Origin: Trachythela sp. YZ-2020
Lineage: Eukaryota > Cnidaria > Anthozoa > Malacalcyonacea > Clavulariidae
Length of the DNA: 64,000 bases
Assembly (NCBI GenBank): GCA_016169945.1
Contig: JADLSH010000220.1
Coordinates: 6,001,001-6,065,000 of the forward strand
Reading direction: 5' to 3'
Notes under the pieces: generated by a model
Seen by the model: the letters and a program-made list of their open reading frames with translations, nothing else
The model's database searches: none
What the model was told of the DNA's origin: nothing
Position numbers and translations under genes: made by a program
In this document: positions 1-11,114 of the stretch, one piece after another
Numbering within the stretch: position 1 is the stretch's first letter
Layout of the letters: every line of letters begins with the position of its first letter

Positions 1-1046
1 AGACTGGTCTGAATGCTCCCCAGTCTGGGGTATCCCCTATTAATTTTTTTTGCTTTTTTAATCATTGCCAAATTAAGGTGAAGTAATACGAGCAATAAAT
101 TGTTGCAACTTGTTGTGCATATGAACATGGCATTTTAAATGCTAGTTTTTCCATTTTTTATTAACATCCCCTTAGGAGTTAGGGGTGATGCATGCAAAGC
201 TCTGAAGTAATACACTTAATCACTCTCATTGAAGACATATAATACACTTTCGATAATTATGTCATAAATACTTTTTTGGCCTGGCAGCCTCGCTCTCAGT
301 CATAAAGACAATTGGTTCAAGATTTATACAAATGCTTGATACAAATTTCAGGAAGCATACTGGTGCAATTTTGTTTTCTGTGAATTTACTAGTCTAACAG
401 CATAATTTTAATTAAGGCAGTAGTATTGACATTGGGCGGGATTAAAAAATTAGCTGAAAATCACCCCAAAGTTCACAAGACTAGATTTATATTGAAAGTG
501 ACGTCCCCTCTCCAATCAGATGTTTAATTGATAGCAGATTTACTCTGCAATGCACCTACTCTGTCTTGCATGCCTGGAAGCCTCGCTTTCATTCATATAA
601 AAGACTTGAGGCAATTGGTTCACAAGAGCAAGGCTTGCAGGCCAAAAAAATATTCATGACTGAATTTTAAAAAGGTTGTATTGTAAAGATGCAAAAGATG
701 CTATTGGCAAGTCCCAGCCAGGGGTGGATGGTGGCACCCACCAAGAACAATACATACGCCCTAGTGTCAGTAGCGATGGGAAATATAGCTGTGTGATGGT
801 TATCCAAGTTCACTCAAAATGTCGAATAAAGTATTTTCCTTATCTTTCATATCTATTGTTGACCATCAACCATCCAATGGTCAAACTATTCGATCAATCT
901 TCTGTTTGATTCCAAGCTTAGCTGAAAATTGCAGTATATACAGTACCTATTATTTATAACCATTCTCCTTGTCAAGTAATTTAATGTTACATGCATTTAC
1001 TTATAGTTACAAATATATAGTATTTACAAAATTGCATTTTACCAAA
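1..1046. other. No gene recognised; degenerate repeats
   Basis: No convincing coding exon is visible. Two related segments (about 284-345 and 565-640) share a 'GCCTGG-AGCCTCGCT' start and a CAATTGGTTCA core, so they look like diverged copies of one repeat. The first 40 bases (GTCTGAATGCTCCCC) resemble the reverse complement of 6205-6235, which suggests a badly decayed terminal inverted repeat for the integrase element that follows. That reading is tentative. Confidence 0.4.
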
Positions 1047-1920
1047 TTATTTACAGTTCATGCAATGAAAAGAGGCATTTGCACAAACAGTTTTTGGAAC
1101 ATTGTCACATGATCGGTGGAACCATCCCAAACATCTTGAGCATTCGATCATGAATTGACCTTCTGCGTGTGGCATTCTACAATGGCAGAATAGTTCTTCC
1201 GTCTCTTCCAATCTTCCATTAACCACACAATTGGACTGTGTTAATGGAAACACAGCCAATTCTTCACACATGAAGCACATGGTTAAGTGTTCTCTCATCA
1301 CACTCTGATCATAGGCTAGGTCACTTGGATCATGTCCATTGCACAAACTAACTGCAACTGCAGTAGCAAAAAGACCACAATCTGATGTACCTTCTTGTTT
1401 CTGCATTCTTGGCCATTCAATGACCATGTTCGGGAAGGTGGTTTTGAGCAAAGCCGCCAATCTCATTTTATCATTTGCTGACAGTTTCCGATAAAGTGAG
1501 TCATAAACTTTTATTTTGTTCTCTTCGCATCCAATGTTGGTGACTGTCACCCAGTGGTTTCCTCCAGCATTTATAATCTGAACAAATCCTTTCAATCCTT
1601 TCTCCACTTTAGGGGGTTTACTGAAAGCCAACACTGAGTGAAATCCTTTACTGCCTGAAACTGCCTGGAAAGTAACCACTGTACTTGATCGATGTGTTCA
1701 TCAGTGAGCCAATAGTTTTGTTGCATCATCGTTAAAGCTAGCTTTCCTGGATTTGCATTTGCAACACAATGCAAGACTACCCGATTTTGGTTTTTTCGAC
1801 TTCTTTTTGATTTCTTGGTGTTGGTTTTTCTTGCGGTGGTGTTGTTGATACCTTTGCTCTTGCTGTTGATGTTTTTGTCAGTTCTTTTACAGGTGTTACC
1901 ATTGTGGGCTTTGTCTCTGT

Positions 1921-2130
1921 CAGTTGGTGGTGTGGTGTCGTCACATGGTGGTGTGGTGTCGTCACATGGTGGTGTGGTGTCGTCACATGGTAGTGTGGTG
2001 TCGTCACATGGTGGTGTGGTTTCGTCACATGGTGGTGTGGTGTCGTCACATGGTAGTGTGGTGTCGTCACATGGTGGTGTAGTTTCGTCAGTTGGTGGTG
2101 TGATGTTGTCAGTTGGTGGTGTGGTGTCAT
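1921..2130. repeat. 21-bp coding minisatellite in last integrase exon
   Basis: About ten units of GGTGGTGTGGTGTCGTCACAT and near variants run in tandem. On the minus strand they code for DDTTPPC-like heptapeptides. A multiple-of-three period keeps the frame, so the tract is an expandable linker between the integrase C-terminus and the Ulp1 domain. Confidence 0.9.
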
Positions 2131-4544
2131 CTGTGTTCAAGTCATGAAGTTCACTGGTCATGTAAGGTCGCAGTTGGTCATATGGAACTTTCTTTTTTAA
2201 AGGCACAGCACCATCTTTCAAGGAAATGAGTGTTGCTCTTTGAAACTTGTCAATTTCTGTTACCCTAACAGTAATATAAATAAGGTTATACATAAATACA
2301 TTAATGAATAAAGTTACAGGTCTACTGTAGCTTTTATAACAGACAAAAAGATTAGAGCATTATTTTAATATAGAGAGAGTGTTTGGTAATGTCGAAAAGG
2401 GATATGGTTGTTAATTAAAATTTATAAGCTTAATTTTGTAAGCTTAATTTGCCAATGTTTACAATGCTGTCCGCCAATAGGAATTTTGTGTTGCTCAGAT
2501 AAATAAAAAATACAAAAGAGTATTTGTTTGTTCACTATGTTGCCTCCTTAAACACTGCCCTAAAATGCAGCCAATGAAAGCTATTATTACCTGTATGGAC
2601 CCATCCAAGTAGGTTCCATCTTTCCGCCTTTTCTTGACACATTTTTCATATGTTTTTTAAAAACAGTGTCCCCAACTTTGATGTCAAAGGTTTTGACACC
2701 CTTTGCCTTTCTTTTTTGATACAGCTTCTTTTGCTTTTCCTGAGCAATTTCTACATTGCTAAGAACCTACAACAATAAATATGTTATCTAAACATGTGAT
2801 TAAGTCTGAAACACATGAGAAAGAATGAAGTGAACATATTCAATGAGCAATGAGCCCACACCAAAAGGTCACAGATCATGTTGACTGTTGTAACATGCAT
2901 CAAACTCAAATTGTAGTCTGTGTGCCAGGACTTACTAACTCCTCATTCTATAAAAATAAGCTTGTTAACATTACAACAATTGTCCAATTCTCGTATTAGA
3001 TTATGTCGGCAAAATTCACAGTACAAGGAAAGGGCTGCTGTTGTGCACAATGTTCAGACCCTACTAACAAACTATATTGGGTCCATGCGCAGACTAAATT
3101 ATCTTTGAACAAAGTCCTGAATTCATCTTATTGACAATTGTACAATACATACTTGCTTGCATGTGGCTTCAGATAAAGCAATCCTTTCACCAACATGTTT
3201 GTCCAGCAAGTCTTCATCTTGATCAGGTGCAGAAGAACTGTCCTCAACAACAGTCATCTATAAAGAGATATTAAATAAATATTAATCACACATTGTTCAT
3301 TTGCAAGTGACACCATCTTGGTTGATTTTTCAAAACAATCATAGAATTTATGTTCTTCATTCTTTGTTGTATTAAGCCAGAGACCGTAAAACTATATCCC
3401 TAATATAGCAAGATTTTTCAAAATAAACCAGAAAAATATTAAATTAAACTATATTGCTTAATGGCTATTTAAGTAAATTTTAAAATCAACCAAAATCGCG
3501 CCCAATGACACATAGTGACGTCATGTACAAGCAAAGAATAACATTATCAAACAAAAACAAATTATATAGATAGATAATGAAAGATTAAATAACACAATTT
3601 ACCATCTGAGGCAAATTTGGATTCCGACCAAACATCAGGAAAAATGGCGTGTATTTAGTCGAAGTTTGCTTTTGTGTTCTTATTGAATATGCAACTTCAT
3701 CTAAGAAGTTACACCAATTATTTTGATGGTCGTTGACCAATTTGGACAAACGCTGCTTCAAAGTTTGGTTTGTCCGTTCATCCAACCCATTTGTCTGGGG
3801 ATGATATGCGCTCGTGACTGATCTTTTGATCCCAAACTCTCTACACACTTCATCATTTACTTTGGCAACAAATTCTCTTCCCTGGTCAGATAGAAGCCGA
3901 GCTGGTGCACCCCATCTAAAGATAACAATACCACCCTAGAATTAGAACACTGATCTATTGATCTTTAAAATTATATTGAAAAGGCATCACAAAACCCAAA
4001 GAGCAAACAACACTGTTCAAGACTGTTGAGTGACAATGCCTCCTAATAGTCTAATAACTATTCAGTCAACCTCATGCCCATGTTTCCTCATATTACCTGC
4101 ATGTAAATGTTTTGATGCATTTTGCAACACCATCTGCAGATTTCGTTTTGAGCGGGTAAAAATCCACAAACTTTGTAAAATAGTCTGTGAAGGTGCAAAC
4201 ATATTTGTACCCTTCTTCAGTTGTTGGTAATGGTCCTTAAAAAAAAAAGTAATTTAGTACTGTATAGTTTCATGTATATAAAAACGGAACGGTTTAAGTT
4301 GCATGCAATTATTTAACCTCTCCCCAGGAGAAGTTCAATGGAATGAAGGGATATGTTTGACCCCTCGTCTTTTTACATACTGTACAACTGCTACTTACCA
4401 ATCAAATCCATCCCAACCAACTCTAGTGCCTCGTTCACTTTGATAGAGATGAGTTCTGGTGCTTGAGTTTTAATTTTACTGTATGTCTGGCATTGATGAC
4501 ATGACATAATCTGAAAAAATAAAAATATGCAAATGTTGGTTAAC

Positions 4545-5395
4545 CTTTACCATGCAATGTACCCACATGTGTCCTACTTTAGTATTTTACTCCATAGCCA
4601 TAGCCAGAGTATTTTACCTGTCAACGGAAGAGTTTCGCATGTTAATGATTAACCCTTTAACATGTAATGCAGTCCCATGCACCCTACTTTAGTATTTACT
4701 TTGTCTAACACCAGACAATTTTACTCACAATGGAAGTCTTGGACGTTAATGGAATAATGGTTAACCAAACTGTCTGTTAATGCATCCTGTTAATTAATGT
4801 ACAATGTGCCCTGTGCACCTAGTTTAGCATTATTTTTACTGTGTCTAACACCAGATGATTTTACTTGTCAGGGGAAGGGTCTTGTGTGTTAATTTAAATA
4901 GTCAACACATGTAGTTTTGTTTGAGCAACGTAACTCTCATCTAAACTTACATATTCTTGGACATCCTCTTTCATTCCATTCCAACAATAATAATTTGAAA
5001 TCTTGTTCAAAGTAGCATTCACACCACTGTGCCCTCCCATAGCATCGCTGTGGTGGTGATGCAATATTTCTCCAATTTCTTCCAAGGCAAGGACAACCTT
5101 CTTTTTTATTCCAACTTTCCCACTAGTATAATACAGCTCATTATCTGAAATGTGTCATAATGTAAAAAATTAATGTGTGATATGTCTTACACCAGCCAAT
5201 TTTACCCGTGAAAGATCCAAATGCACCCTACTGTATTATTTTACTTATGTAATGCCAGGCAATTTTACTCGTCAAGGGAAAAGTCTCGCACTCTATTGGT
5301 TAAGTGAACTGCAAAGCATCCAAACACAATTACCTTTTACTCTGTCTATGGTCTAACGCCAGCCATTTTAACTCAAGGGAGGGTCTTAGATAATG
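4545..5395. repeat. Dispersed 'CACCCTACTTTAGTATTTACT' intron repeat, several copies
   Basis: The introns on both sides of exon 2 of the integrase gene hold about five copies of a ~100-bp unit. The unit reads 'TTAACCCTTTAAC.TG.AATG..CCCATGCACCCTA' followed by TTTAGTATTTTACT, a GTCTAACACCAG core, and ACAATTTTACTCGTCAA. The same family recurs at 23.82-24.79 kb and 43.60-43.83 kb. No coding or RNA-gene signal is evident. Confidence 0.7.
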
Positions 5396-6049
5396 AAATA
5401 TAATTGTGTTCATGAGCTAAAACAATAATGGGGGTAGGTAGCATTTATGACCCACATGAACCAAGTAAGCTTTTAACTGACCCCTGTGGAAAATATATCT
5501 CCTATAGTATTAAATACATAGAAATACATTTTCATAACCCTATGAAACATTCAGCTATTTTCCGATATTTTATGCTTATCTATCTTGAAAATATGACCAA
5601 TTAACCTCCTAGGCATAGGAAACAAAGTCCCGTTTATAAGATCTATCTATCTCCCAATACAGCAAACCCCTCAATATGACGATTACTTGCAAGAGCTTGA
5701 TAAGACATGTGCTAATTCAGACATGTGCTAATTCAGACATGTGGCATATTTGTGTGCAAATATTACGAACGAGCTTTTAGGCTTCGCCTTTTACATAAGT
5801 TAACATTAGATTACTGAATAATATATCATATTTTACTTGTCTCATCCAGAACATAATTCTTAACTTGACCACGAACCACCGCTGCTGATTTCTCGACAAG
5901 CCAGCTTGATGCTTTCCATGTCGCAGGTAGTTCACAATCCGCTCACATTTCTCGTTGTGTTCAGCTAGACGATCTTTTCTGGTCATCTTTTGAGGTTCAC
6001 CAGGTTGAGGTTCACTTGTAGTACTAGCAGTTTCTTCCTGCGGCGCCAT

Positions 6050-6732
6050 TTTAAAGATTGAACGCAAAATTTCTAGTATTTCAAACGGTTTTCTAACGAA
6101 GTGGCAATGCAGACGATCAGCGAAGAGAAAGGGGATAACTCAGACCACGCCGAAATGTTGTTATGCAAAACCGCTGACGCGCGCATGCGCATTGCAATAG
6201 AGGAATGTTGAGACCGGGGGAGTATTGAGACTGCTACACCGGATTGACGAACTCAGAAATTATTGTATGTTAATCATATACAACAACCAATTCCACATTC
6301 CACATATCAATTACGGTATATATTAACAACCTTAACAGATATGATTGTAGAACAATGTAGGCTAACCCATTCAGGAATGCTAAATAATTATAAAGGCTGT
6401 TAATACTGTACGGTGCTGTTTGCTCATTCATGAGTTTAAGGAAATATATATATTGGGGTTTGATCATGATTTTTGTGGTTGACTCTCACACAAGCTAAAC
6501 GTAACCAGAGTTTAACAAAGTAACTTGAAGAAAAATCATCTTTGAATTAAGCAAATTCATCATTAGCATTGCCATTATGATAAAAGCGGTCGACTCCCTG
6601 GCATAAATTGACAGTTTCCCTGGATGATTTAAAGCTGAGGTACGAGTATTGCAAAGTTGGACAGGACGAAATAATAATATTAACGGTTTATACTGGATAT
6701 ATACCTGAATTTCCACCCTTTTTGAAATGTAT
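6050..6732. other. 5' flank of the integrase gene; no gene
   Basis: No convincing coding content apart from tail sequence of the exon-like ORF entered next. The segment at 6205-6235 (GAGACCGGGGGAGTATTGAGAC) is weakly inverted relative to the window start, so the outer end of the Ginger-like element may lie near 6235. Confidence 0.35.
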
Positions 6733-6870
6733 CTCCTCAATGACTCTTTACATTCACCAAATGGTTTTGTCTTTTCCCAAAGATTCAAAACTTTCTCTTG
6801 CTCTGCTTCATCACTGCCTGAAGTCAACTCACTAGGATTGTTCTTCATTTTCTTTTCAGATATCCAAGTC
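6733..6870 (-). CDS. Isolated exon candidate, possibly the second Twinkle exon
   Basis: A short minus-strand open stretch is bounded by AG and GT signals. It contains charged coding-like sequence (SGSDEAEQEKVLNLWEKTKP). It lies 2.8 kb downstream of the Twinkle N-terminal exon on the same strand, and the linker after the Twinkle primase-like domain is also acidic with a conserved Trp, so it might be the next exon. The similarity is weak and no further Twinkle exon is seen in the window. Confidence 0.2.
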
Positions 6871-7989
6871 TAATCATAATGCCAAAAAATATTAATTTCA
6901 AATACCGGTACGCCAGACAATTTTCATCTAGCACTGACACTAACTTGTCAGAAAAGTCATAATATATAAATCATGCCAATTTAAACTCACTAAGCCAGAC
7001 AATTTTAATCTAGACTAGAACATTTAACTTGTTGGCAATTTCATAATAATTTGACAATCAAGCCAATTTAGATCAATTCAACATATTTACTTGTTTAAGT
7101 GCCGCCCCCAATTAAGTGACATCCCCCAGTAAGCACGCCATATGAGAACAAAAATATTAAATAGCGCTGCCCTTAAGCACCGCACTTACTCACAACAATG
7201 CAGCACTTAATCGAAGCCAGAATTGACAGAATTGTTCGAACTGAAATTAGCTACTGACAGTACATTTAAATCATTAATCAGCCTCGGACATTTATTATAC
7301 TGAGTAATTTGACTCCAGTATGATAGCAAATGAAAGACAGTCTACAGCTAAGATAATAATACATAGAAGCAAGTCAGTCAATTGATGGGACCCATCACAT
7401 TCACATGGATCTGTGTATTGGCATGATTGCACACACTGGTGGACACCAGGGGGGCGAAGGGGGGCAACCACCACCCCCAAATAATTTCTCAAAGCCTTTG
7501 AATGATAGCTGATTAACTGTGTAACATTAAGCTGTATCAATGATTTTTCAACCACCAAAGCCTTGATAGGCTACAATTGCATGTAAATTTGCATGAAATT
7601 TAAGCCAAAAAGGTTTTCAGAACTGAGATTTGCAGCAAAAAAAGGGTCGTTATATGTTGACAACCTAAGTTTGCATCCCCAATATTTGGCGAAATGTTCG
7701 CCACTGATTGCACATCCCTTAAGAGATCCAGGTTCAAAGTTATAAAGAAGTTAAACAGTTACTGAATATGAACGGTGCCAGATCTATTGTAAACTAGCAT
7801 TAATTAATCTTACACCCCCATCACACAAGCTTCTGTGGATTCTTACTGTAACTGCAAGGCTTTGGATAATTTTGCATTACAGCCTTGCAAAACTCCACAG
7901 AGGCCGGATCACAATCTTTGGTTATATCCCAGATACTGCGCTGCCAGTAGGCTAAATACCGGCCAGTACTGGGTCATTCTAGAAAATAT
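6871..7989. other. Non-coding interval with repeat fragments
   Basis: No gene seen. Short direct repeats of 'GCCAGACAATTTT-ATCTAG' occur at 6911-6945 and 6995-7015. A 'CCAGGGGGGCGAAGGGGGGC' tract near 7447 is the sort of G-rich end found on MITEs elsewhere in this window. Confidence 0.4.
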
Positions 7990-8570
7990 TAGGGATGAGC
8001 CGATAACGAAACATCCAATTTACCAATACGATAAATTCCGATACGATATGTGGGCTTATCGGCTGATATATCGGTAGTTACCGATATTGGTAAAAAAGTT
8101 AGGGCAAACTTAAGCTCCCTACAAATGAGCAAGATTTTCTTGACAAGTTTCTGTAACAAGTTAACTTCCCCATATGTATGCTTAACTTAACAAAGTTTTT
8201 CTGGACAGGTTTTCCATGACAAGTTTTGCTTGCTCGTATGCATCAAATGTAATTTAAACATTACTATATCTATCAGGGGCTATCTGCTAAATGGAATTGA
8301 TTACAAACTAAACTTGCATGATAGTTCTAATTGTTAGAACCAAATGCGTCTGGTAATGTCACTCAATGTAAGTGCATAAATATAATAAGAAAAAACAACT
8401 GAAAAGGGAAGCATTTTAAATATCGGAATAGCCGATATTAATAGGTTATTGACCGAGCGTGAAGTCTATACAGTGAAATATCGGACCGAGGTTTTTTAGT
8501 ACGGACCAAGCGAGCTCAGCGAGCACGATATTTCACTGTACAGACCGAACAAGCGAGGTCAATAAACTGT

Positions 8571-8879
8571 TTATTATATGGCTCTTACTTTTGTCGAACA
8601 ACGACGGTTGTTTGTCAGTTTGGCACTTTGGCTTCCATAACGATGGGCATTGTTTTTTTTGTTTTATTAATTGCAAATTTTTAAAAAAAATATAAAAAAT
8701 TTAAAAAAAATATTTTTAAATATAAATTTAAATTTTACAAATTTAATATTTTTCTAAAAATTAAAAATTTTAATTTTTTAATCCGGGACACCGGTCCGGA
8801 CCATGGTCCGGATACGGCTTTTATCGGACCGCTCGCTAGCCAATCAGAACCACGAATTTCATAAAGCCATATAATAAAT
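8571..8879. mobile_element. Nested AT-rich MITE (TTTATTATATGGCT ends)
   Basis: TTTATTATATGGCT at the left is inverted at the right as AGCCATATAATAAA. The core at 8660-8790 is an almost pure A/T stretch. It lies inside the hAT-like element. No TSD was fixed with certainty. Confidence 0.55.
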
Positions 8880-8886
8880 ATTTCTT

Positions 8887-9014
8887 ATTAGATGTTTTGG
8901 TATGTAGTATAGCTGTATATTTTTACGAGTTGTGCTATATTTTGACGAGCCCACAGGGTGAGTCAAAATACAAACTAAAAATGTTCAGCGATACTACATG
9001 CCAAAACATCTAAT
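8887..9014. mobile_element. Hairpin MITE (ATTAGATGTTTTGG ends)
   Basis: The left end ATTAGATGTTTTGGTATGTA is inverted at the right as TACATGCCAAAACATCTAAT. The centre also has inverted TATTTTGAC/GTCAAAATA. At about 128 bp this is a foldback nested in the hAT-like element. Confidence 0.6.
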
Positions 9015-9225
9015 TAGCTATTTAATATACAACTGCTTTGTAAAGTAATTTTTTAATAATTTTTATTGGTTTGAGAATCATTTTTATTTGTTTTATTGCT
9101 AATACATTTTTGCACACATCAGTCTGTCAAAGTTATTATCAGTCAATAACTGATAAGTCTAAAAGTTATTGATTATCGGCTTCTACCGATAAAAAAACGA
9201 TTATTGGCTCATCCCTAGAAAAGAT

Positions 9226-9654
9226 CAACACTTCCCTACAGAAGAAATTGATACTATCTGGGACGGCCGGGAATGGTGTATATAGAATCTACTTAATTCT
9301 GATATTAGTAATTCTGTCCAGGTTCAACTCCCCATTCCCTCCATGAGGTGTGGATGTTTTCTGAAATGACCCATTATAGCTTACTGATCAAGGAAAAATA
9401 GTAACCAGAATCTAGGTGATAACCAAATCCCAATATCTTTATCCAGCACCACCCAATACCACAGTCAAATGTCAAGCACATGCACGAGTCTACAAAAATG
9501 GCGGGGAAAATATCACGAATAGAAAAGCGTTTACTCTAAGAAAAAGGATAAAGTTAGAAAGTAGAGGAGTTCACTACATCTTCCTTGTGAAAAGAAGAAG
9601 TTTTATCAGGTTGACCCCCTCATAATTTTCTTTAATACCCAATTTGCTGGAGCT
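9226..9654. other. No gene recognised
   Basis: This lies immediately downstream of the Twinkle-like exon on its strand. No helicase-domain exon is visible here and no repeat structure stands out. Confidence 0.4.
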
Positions 9655-10116
9655 TCATGAGGACAATACTATGTCAAGTCTTTCTGATATTTGACCGTGG
9701 TGTTGCACAACCCTAGAAATTGAGTCTTGATTTTCTACCTTAAGTTGGTTCCAGGTTCCTAAGGTGCCACAACTGTTGCAGACATGACTCCCAGTCATTT
9801 TGTTGACAAACAAACTGAATGTTCCCTGATTTATAATATCCCCTGAATTCCTTGATACCCTGCTTGATATGCTAGCACAAAATGGACACTTCGCTATGAT
9901 AGTTGTATGACCATGTTGAAACTGTATATCTTTTTGTTTGAAATAATTCTCGATACTTCTTACTGTTTGCGGTGAAATCTCCTTGCCAGATGATAGGGTG
10001 GCCATATTTAACCATCCCGCCCGTCCATTCCATTTGCTTGAAAATTTTATTTGAGATCGCAGAACCTTTGATGCAATATTCAAGCCATATAAACAGGTAG
10101 AAATGTTTGCCCTCAT
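9655..10116 (-). CDS. TWNK: Twinkle-like mitochondrial helicase, N-terminal exon only
   Basis: This 153-residue stretch resembles the N-terminal primase-like part of Twinkle, the hexameric mitochondrial replicative helicase related to phage T7 gp4. The first ~35 residues are basic and hydroxyl-rich, without acidic residues, as in a mitochondrial presequence. Then comes SIENYFKQKDIQFQHGHT, a zinc-binding pair CPFC (about residues 97-100) and CNSCG (about 132-136), and the FSLFVNKMTG strand. Vertebrate Twinkle has lost the zinc cysteines; here both pairs are intact. The helicase domain is not recognisable anywhere in the window, so this is either a first exon with very long introns or an isolated fragment. 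The frame runs to a stop at 9655, and a donor could lie just before it. The family call is fairly firm; whether the gene is functional is unknown. Confidence 0.65.
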   Translation of the reverse strand: MRANISTCLYGLNIASKVLRSQIKFSSKWNGRAGWLNMATLSSGKEISPQTVRSIENYFKQKDIQFQHGHTTIIAKCPFCASISSRVSRNSGDIINQGTFSLFVNKMTGSHVCNSCGTLGTWNQLKVENQDSISRVVQHHGQISERLDIVLSS

Positions 10117-10670
10117 ATTGGAAGCTTACACAATATTAAAATATCCTTTTAATCAATATATTAAATTAAACCTTGACAAATTAGTTGGCATAGCTATATT
10201 GGTCTATACAGCATGTCAGCATTCTAGTCCATAAACACTTTTGATCTATTGATATTTCAGTTCAAAAGATCCACCCATGATGCAGCTTTTGGTATTAATC
10301 TTTATTATTGAATCTGTGTTTTTATTTACCACATTTTAATGTAAAAAAATATTCAAATGTAATGACACAAACTTCTGACAAACAAAAATATTCTCCATGT
10401 GTTGAGTGATGCCCGCTTTCCAGGCTGATTTACGGTTTTTGCACCCGACAGTTGCTGGCTTTAGTGATCTGCATATACGCCTTGAGTGAACTGGAGTGAG
10501 CTAATCAGGAAAATTGCTTCTTATATTTATTAATATCGTTCTTATAGTCTTATACTTCTTAATCATCTTAATATAAATTTGTCATTTCGCCAAAGTATTT
10601 GTCGCCCTGAACAAAACTGAAACTTCCCAGTCAGGTGACCCACGATTTAATCCTGCAGAGGAAGCTACCA
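10117..10670. other. Upstream of Twinkle exon; no gene
   Basis: This is AT-rich sequence without a recognised gene or repeat. It would hold the promoter of the minus-strand Twinkle exon, but no specific site can be defended. Confidence 0.4.
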
Positions 10671-10825
10671 CCAGGGACCGGTTGTATAAAAGTCTTAACT
10701 ACATTTTAACTACCCGTTTTGTAGTTAAATAGTAGTTAACTGTAAAATTCGCGATTCTGATTGGTTAACTTTCGCACTAACTATAGTTAACTTTAACTAC
10801 TTTTTTATACAACCGGCCCCTGGGA
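10671..10825. mobile_element. Palindromic MITE (CCGGTTGTATAAAA ends)
   Basis: CCGGTTGTATAAAA near 10679 is mirrored by TTTTATACAACCGG near 10803-10816. The arms continue with repeated TAGTTAA / TTAACTA motifs, and the core carries ATTCTGATTGGTTAACT. The whole unit of about 150 bp can fold on itself. CAGGG/CCCTG outside the ends may belong to the palindrome or to the insertion site. Confidence 0.7.
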
Positions 10826-11114
10826 CGTAGCGAAGAATGTGGAGTTGGCACTGATCGATAATAGAGAGCTTAAGCAAGCGACGTTTTTGATTCACGGACG
10901 TCGTCCGGAAGTAAATCTGCCGTTTTTGATGGCGTCAGCAGTCCGTGGTGCGAGGTGACAGACGGCAAGTGAACAAGTTTGGCGGCACTGATTTTTTGTC
11001 AAAAACCTTAAAGGTAAACGTCGTTTTTTTATTGGTAATTTTTACCTCGAAACCAAATAATCATTATATTTGTTATAAAAACTATGTAATTTGTCACAAT
11101 TTAGCGAAATAGTA

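Larger units (their letters stand above)
1047..6049 (-). pseudogene. Ginger-like integrase-Ulp1-PHD gene, eight exons
   Basis: Minus-strand gene; exons by GT/AG and frame: 6049-5837, 5144-4951, 4510-4399, 4235-4097, 3915-3603, 3257-3153, 2766-2591, 2264-1047. In order they encode a basic N-terminus, an HHCC zinc module (HSDAMGGHSG in exon 2, CHQC in exon 3), an RNase H-fold integrase core (GMDLIG; TDYFTKFVD; SDQGREF; YHPQTNG-LDERTNQTLK), a GPY-type end (WMGPYRVTEI), a Thr/Pro-rich tract, a Ulp1/C48 cysteine protease (NHWVTV with His; EGTSDCGLFATA with Cys) and a PHD finger (CHCRMP...CSRCLGWFHRSC...CMNC). There is no reverse transcriptase, gag or LTR. This architecture matches Ginger-type cut-and-paste transposons, whose integrase resembles that of Gypsy retroelements. 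The last exon changes frame near 1660-1680, between the Thr/Pro region and the protease, so a full protein is unlikely unless the base call is wrong. Confidence 0.75.
7990..9217. mobile_element. Non-autonomous hAT-like element (TAGGGATGAGCCGATA ends)
   Basis: The ends are TAGGGATGAGCCGATAA on the left and its inverse TTATTGGCTCATCCCTA on the right. They are flanked by an 8-bp near-direct repeat, GAAAATAT at 7982-7989 and GAAAAGAT at 9218-9225, with one mismatch. Eight-base TSDs fit hAT-type elements. There is no transposase inside. Subterminal CCGATATTGG / CGATAA motifs repeat in both orientations, and two further inverted-repeat elements are nested in it. Confidence 0.75.

Noticed and set aside
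1815..2147. Plus-strand open frame with Val/Ser/His repeats
   Set aside because: It is the antisense of the 21-bp coding minisatellite; the minus-strand reading connects to integrase and Ulp1 domains.
1047..6049. LTR retrotransposon or retrovirus
   Set aside because: An integrase core is present but there are no reverse transcriptase, gag, protease of the aspartyl type or LTRs, and the gene is spliced through eight exons with Ulp1 and PHD domains.
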